Positions 58,607 to 64,000 of a DNA stretch of 64,000 nucleotides are shown piece by piece (within the stretch, counting starts at the first letter, position 1; every line of letters starts with the position of its first letter). Position numbers and translations under genes: made by a program. The notes beneath the pieces are model-generated. The model did no database searches and was not told the DNA's origin. It saw only the letters and a list, made by a program, of their open reading frames with translations. The DNA is from Neurospora tetraspora (lineage: Eukaryota > Ascomycota > Sordariomycetes > Sordariales > Sordariaceae): contig NW_026944387.1 of the NCBI RefSeq assembly GCF_033439725.1, positions 2,294,001 to 2,358,000 of the forward strand. The letters are read 5' to 3'.

Positions 58607-61327
58607 TTTGTGTGAGGTAATCCCGGGCTGGTGCCGGTGCTGGTGCCGGTGGCGGTGCCGAAGATGCGGAGTTTCTTCCGGAGCTGTAAGTGAGGTATGG
58701 AGTCCCGGGATTTCGGGGTCGGAGCTCAGATGAAAGAGCTTCAGTTACTGTAACAATGGAGCTGTTGCGCGACGGGCAATTGAGATTGCGCAGCGTTGGT
58801 GGAGAGAAGCGCTTTGTTGCTTGAGAAATCCGGCAAGTCGGAGGTGGATCCGAGCCTCTGATCTCGGGGTTCGGAAGCAGTTCACGGCGCTCCGGTGAGA
58901 ATTTTGTTGCGCTGTCTCCGAGCGAAGGATACAGCCCCTCAACGCGAGTTATCGGATGAATGCGCAGTAGCTGCCGGATGATCGGGCCCAAATGTGACGA
59001 AAATCCGATATGCGCGCACCGTAACAAGCTGTGGGTGAAGTAAGGACGAGGACCTTGGTGATATTGTCTTGTCGATGGTTGAGGACTGGAACTGCCTCGC
59101 TCAGAAATCATCCACCTGTATTGTTGTGCAAAGAGAATCGAACATGGCTGGGTGAGGAGGATGTGCTGAAGGTGATGAGAGTTGTCCCAGCAAATGGGTC
59201 CCGACTGACTTTGAAGTTGGAAATGGAAAACTTGACAAGTTGGAGATATCGCGTACAATTCATGAACTTTAATTGGGGACGGGAACCTGAACCTCTCAGT
59301 TTCTTTTCTGATCCTTCCGCACAGTATAGGGGGTACTGTACACTAAAAGCCGACAAGGGCTCTTAGACCGCGCAGTAACATAGTATCTTTTTCTGTACGC
59401 AATTCATGTCTGGGCTTGGCATTATTTCACTTTCCCATTTTCGAGCTAGGCTACCTGATGCTCAATAGACTCTTTTGTCACGAAGGCAATGCTGTTGATC
59501 GCTCACTCGCATCGACATATACTCTCCTACTTGATGGGATTAAGGCATAGTACCTTTCAGATCCGGGACCGGGGCGCGGTACCTGCAGTGAAATTGCATC
59601 TGCGCAAAGATGCATCGCCAAATTGCACTTGTTTCGACCAAACCCAAGGTCCATGAACACAGCTGAGCTCAGCTCTGTCACCTACCTAGGTATTGCAATA
59701 CTTGACGCCGTCTCGTATCATTGGAAAGGAGACTGCTGTGCATATATCGGAATATTGATAGGTTATACTCTGGAAAGTCTTTGGGAATACCCCGATCTAT
59801 CAACGCGATCGATCGCGGCTCAGTCCTTCCGTCTCTTCGCCCATTCGGGCACGAGCCATCCGACCCGCGTTTTAGCGCCAGCCGGTTGATCAATAACATC
59901 ACCTATCCAAACCCAGACCTAGACAACGTATTTGATGAGCCCGTTTCCTATCACTCTGTCTACGCAAGATTCTGTGTTGAGATGCTGTCAACTGTCTCGT
60001 CCATCCTCCGATACGATTGCCTTTTGAAGTCTGAAACCGACCCTTCATATTGGCATCACACTTAGCGCGACAAAGACTGGTGCCATCAGGCAAACTGAAA
60101 GGGTCCTATGCGGTTTGTGTTCCATCACATGCAGCTGGTTGCGCCTTTTATCATGTAGTGCATTCTGCCACCTGCTCGACGGAGAGAAGGAGAACAAAAA
60201 AAGTGGCAGCTTGGCATTGGCGGCTTCTGAGAGTTCGAGATGCTCGTCATCTCATGTAGTGATTGCTCTGTTTTGGTGCGCTTGAGACGGAACTTTGGTT
60301 CTGATTGCGAGGATACGGTCTGTTGAGAGTCCTCTGACGCTGCCTGAGAACAAGGGAATACTTTCATCCGAGAACACTCTTGCCCGAGTGGAAATTACAA
60401 GCAGAGCGCCTATCTCATCCAAGTGGAAAGTGTGAACCTTCTGTTTGGAAGGAGCCGCTGTGCAAAGATTACACTCGGTACTTATGATTTCTGTCAATTC
60501 GTCTGACGTCACCAAACGGGTGTTATCTGATTGTAAGTCATACGCACTTGCCTTCGCTGAGCAAACGAAATCCGAAAGATACAACTGTTGGAAATTTCTT
60601 TGGGCTGGTGGTGCTTCTTCCTCCTTCATCATCTTCCTCTTTCAGTATATACTTTATCATGTATCTGTGAAGGTGAAGGTCCTTGGGTCACACATCATTG
60701 CGCAAGGTCACCAAGTCGTCAAATGATCTGCTGAGTCCAGACTTTCGGGATTGACCAACCAGCATCGCCCTCAGCCACAAGTTGACTCCGAATCCTCTCA
60801 CGCGAGGTCACGTGCAGAACACTCGCCACAAGCCGCTGGATCTTCAGCCTCACTGCCAGTTCCCCATTTTTTCGCGTCGGCGCGGCGGGCAAGAACAGAA
60901 GCGCTCCGACACTTTATGCAGGCCTAGAATCCCAGCACACTTCAGTGGTCTGTCCGAATCTCTCCCGTTCGCGCACCACTGTAGTAGAACATCTGCACCA
61001 GGTTCATAATCGTTCACGCAGAGCCGCTGCCTATCACGACCCTCTCAAGCGAAAGTCAATCTTGGGCGTAGCTTGTAGAGGTATCTCATAATTTGATCAG
61101 CATTTTGTTTGAACATCCAAGCTGCAGTCCTGGGCTCTCGGCATTTCAGAGAGTACTTACCTGCCGGGCGCAATCAACTGTACCTGCCACTTAACAACCC
61201 CAACCAGCCGAATTCGCGACGCGCCCGCCACCCCCGTGTCCCGCTATCAGCCTTCCCCATTCAGATCGCGGCGCGACAACACACTCTTCCACATCCACGC
61301 AAGTCCACTCAAGTAAACGACATAACA
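58607..61327. other. Divergent intergenic region between the zinc-finger gene and HP1
   Basis: 2.7 kb. No gene supported: frames of up to 228 codons near 58,572-59,258 (minus) are antisense-type reading of the promoter region, and 60,252-60,632 (minus) lacks domains. The last 180 bp before 61,328 (CCACATCCACGCAAGTCC, CATAACA) form a CA-rich leader for HP1. Confidence 0.5.
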
Positions 61328-62312
61328 ATGCCTTACGACCCATCGGCTCTCAGCGACGAGGAGGCCGCCTCCGATGTCGAGCTTGACACTCGCTCGGCGA
61401 CCTCCAGCAGCAAGAAGCAATCGCAGGACAAGAAGTCCGTCAAGTACACCATCCCGGAGCCTGAAGACTTCGAGGACGAGGAACAAAATGGCGATGCCGC
61501 CGAGGAGGGCGGTGAGGACGACGAGGAAGGTGATGGGGAGGAGGAGGACGTTTACGTCGTCGAGAAAATCCTCGACCATATGCTCAATGACGATGTACGC
61601 TACACTGCTGCACCGAAACACATCTAGCGCGCGGTACTAACACGCAACTGCAGAACGAACCACTGTTCCTGGTGAAATGGGAGGGTTATGAGAAGAAGTC
61701 TGACCAGACCTGGGAGCCCGAGGACACTTTGATGTAGGGATCGCGAACCCTTTGGGTCTTGACTCGTTCTGTTTTGCTAATATAACATTATTTCACAGAG
61801 AGGGCGCGTCGGAGAGGCTCAAGGAGTACTTTGTGAAGATTGGCGGTCGGGAGAAGATTTTCGAGGCCTCTGCTGCAGCGCAGAAGATCAAAAAGCGCGG
61901 CCGCCCTTCTTCGAACTCCGGAACTCCCCAGGCGAGCAGCAACAAGAGGTCACGTAAGAACGGTGACCATCCTCTCAACTCTGAGGAGCCCCAGACCGCT
62001 AAGAACGCCGCCTGGAAGCCTCCAGCGGGAAGCTGGGAAGAGCACATCGCTCAGCTGGATGCCTGTGAGGACGAGGAGACTCACAAGCTCATGGTGTACC
62101 TGACATGGAAGAACGGGCATAAGACGCAACATGAAACCAGTGTCATCTACAAGAGGTGCCCGCAGAAGGTATGCGCTGATCATTAATCTTGATTTGGGGA
62201 TAGGACTGACTGACCACGTGTTACCCAGATGTTGCAATTCTATGAGCGCCATGTACGGATCATCAAGAGGGATCCCGATTCGGAGGATCGCGAGGCCAGC
62301 GTCTCGCAATAG
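61328..62312 (+). CDS. hpo: Heterochromatin protein 1 (chromodomain plus chromoshadow domain), 266 aa
   Basis: Four exons: 61,328-61,594, 61,654-61,733, 61,799-62,168 and 62,229-62,312, with three short introns (one with a GGTACTAAC branch). An acidic N-terminus precedes the chromodomain (about 75-117): VYVVEKILDHML, then FLVKWEGYEKKSDQTWEP. The aromatic cage for trimethyl-lysine 9 of histone H3 is complete (Tyr76, Trp98, Tyr101). A basic hinge (KKRGRPSS, NKRSRKNG) follows. The chromoshadow dimerisation domain (about 193-252) includes SWEEHIAQLDACEDEE and CPQKMLQFYERHVRI. In Neurospora HP1 binds H3K9me3 made by DIM-5 and recruits the DIM-2 DNA methyltransferase to RIPed DNA. The length equals that I remember for N. 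crassa HPO (266 aa). It is intact. Confidence 0.96.
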
Positions 62313-64000
62313 AGTACCGAGGTAGCTCTTCCCGACAAGCTCCAGTCAAAACTCCCTCCTGCTCGGCTCAGAAGTGACCGTCATGCACGGAAATGATACC
62401 GCTACGTCATTTCCTCTTTTTCCGCCGCACACCACTCCCTTCACCACTTGCGGAAAGGTCGAACGGGATAGGACCCTAATCGTCAGGCCCCGGACTGGCC
62501 ATGGCCGATTCGAGGTGTCCACTGCTCAACCGGCCGCCAACACTTCTATTTACCTGTACCTTTCAGTTGCGCCACGAAAGCGCTTTCAGCATGTAACTTG
62601 GGTTTCGGCACGCTTTGTTCCGGAGACATGTAGGCTGTTCAGTCCTTTTTGTTTCACATCAAGATCTCAATCGAGTTGAGTCTGTCGTCTTTTTATTCTT
62701 TATCTGTCGCAACGCGTGTCTGGTGGAGGTACTTAAGATATTACGCTGAAATTAAGAGTTGGCTCGAGGGGGGTCTCTGACTCTCGCCGCTCTCTATCAT
62801 TAAAGCGGATTCAGTACACCACTTCCCGGCGAGTTTATTCTTCGGTATCGTGATTTGAAGGAGTGGCGGATCAAAACGGCCTGTATCATCGCGTGTAACA
62901 ACGGAGTGCAGTCGAGGATTCATTCGAGGCATAGCAATATTTGGGTGCGGCGTTCAAGGAAAATAGCTGTTCCCTTTCTGAATTTTTGTTGGAATAGGTG
63001 TTGCCTCTTACTTAGACCATCCTCAAGGGGAGCAGAGAACATCTTGTACTCCTACAGAACTCATGATCTTGAAGTCACGGATGTACTGGCTTAGCATCTT
63101 CCAGTTACCAGCTCATACGTAATTCAATAACATGGTTAGGATCTGGAATTCCATCACACAGTTCTGCCTTGGAAACCTACACAGATCTGCACATGTTGAA
63201 GATGCTCCCGTCAGCTCCAGCCCAGGGGTAACAGCTCCAAGTACCTGACCATACTGACCAATTCCTAGCTTTCCATGTTTCTAAATGCGGATGAATGAGT
63301 GGCCCGTGTCCACCCAGCCCAACTGAATGCACCCCTGTCCATCTCGACCAACGTCGACCGAACGCCAACCGGAGGACGCGCCCTAACGTCAAACTTGGCG
63401 GGGCCCGCAAGGTACGACGCTCCGGTGTTTACCAGCCTTCTTCTTTTTCCGCCCGGAGACCACTTACGATGCGCCTTACAGGTAGGCCTTTTTACCTACG
63501 AAATGCTTGTAAGCAAATGGTAAAGAAGGTGGCGGGGTGAATTGGGCAGATGTGACTATTTCTTGCTTGCCCGCCCACCGCCCACTTACCACGCGCTGCT
63601 TGGAACTGGAATGCGACTGTGATCGATGCTATACCGCTTTTCCTAGCTGATCTTGTCCGTCTGTCTTGCCAAACTGCTTCCATTCCTCTCTTCTCTCCAT
63701 TTTACAGTTCGACAAACGGGTCTCAAAGACAACTGAGTTGAGAGAAAGGAAGTAACGGCAGAGGCAGAGAGGCCGATCGGAATCCACATAGACGACGACG
63801 AAACGTATACCGCCATCCCATCACGAACTTTGATAAGTCAACAACACCTGCATTAGCCAGCATCGGTTGCGGAGAAGAGCTTCTTCTTCAGCGCCAAAGC
63901 GGTCTGAACGGCGGAAGCTTAAAATAAACCCCAACTATAAAGTTCCGCGATCTGGATTGTTCTGTCAGGCTGCTTCCCTGTAACCACAATCTCCAATTCG
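62313..64000. other. 3' flank of HP1 to window end, no gene recognised
   Basis: Only frames of about 60-100 codons on both strands. Normal composition. A gene may begin beyond the window; the final 400 bp have leader-like CA/CT-rich patches but no start could be assigned. Confidence 0.45.

Overview
The window is nuclear DNA of a filamentous ascomycete, almost certainly Neurospora or a close relative. Short introns with GTATGT/GTAAGT donors and CTAAC-type branch sites point to this, as do CA-rich leaders and a 22-kb tract that is extremely TpA-rich and poor in CpA/TpG, the mark of repeat-induced point mutation (RIP). The HP1 gene and the GH7 cellulase gene match what I remember of one Neurospora crassa region (hpo, NCU04017; gh7-3, NCU04027). 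That synteny is from memory and was not searched.

Positions 1 to about 21,950 are a dead, nested transposon block. A Tad-type LINE lies on the minus strand. It is split by a complete short LTR element (3,639-5,818, 264-bp LTRs, 5-bp TSD). A Ty1/copia relic on the plus strand (about 7,800-10,980) follows. A complete Ty3/gypsy relic on the minus strand (12,499-19,075, 202-bp LTRs) sits inside an unidentified plus-strand coding remnant. A Tc1/mariner-type transposase relic on the minus strand closes the block (about 20,730-21,840). In both complete LTR elements the outer LTR edges escaped RIP while the inner parts did not.

From 22,000 to 38,700 the DNA has normal composition but is gene-poor. 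It holds a coiled-coil orphan, the secreted GH7 glucanase, several small orphan or broken coiled-coil genes, and two non-autonomous DNA transposons with exact 8-bp target duplications (29,514-29,985 and 33,076-33,763). One of these interrupts a gene. Two reading frames here carry a single in-frame TAG, which suggests either RIP-type nonsense change or sexual-stage A-to-I RNA editing.

From 38,700 to 62,312 lies conserved housekeeping DNA: a Hul4/UBE3A-type HECT ubiquitin ligase (minus), a divergent Rei1-type 60S biogenesis zinc-finger protein (plus), cytosolic lysyl-tRNA synthetase (minus), a small basic protein (minus), NMN adenylyltransferase (plus), an unnamed zinc-finger/proline-rich/acidic protein (minus) and heterochromatin protein 1 (plus). 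These are independent monocistronic genes covering ubiquitination, ribosome maturation, translation, NAD synthesis and chromatin silencing. I found no CRISPR array and recognised no tRNA or rRNA gene.
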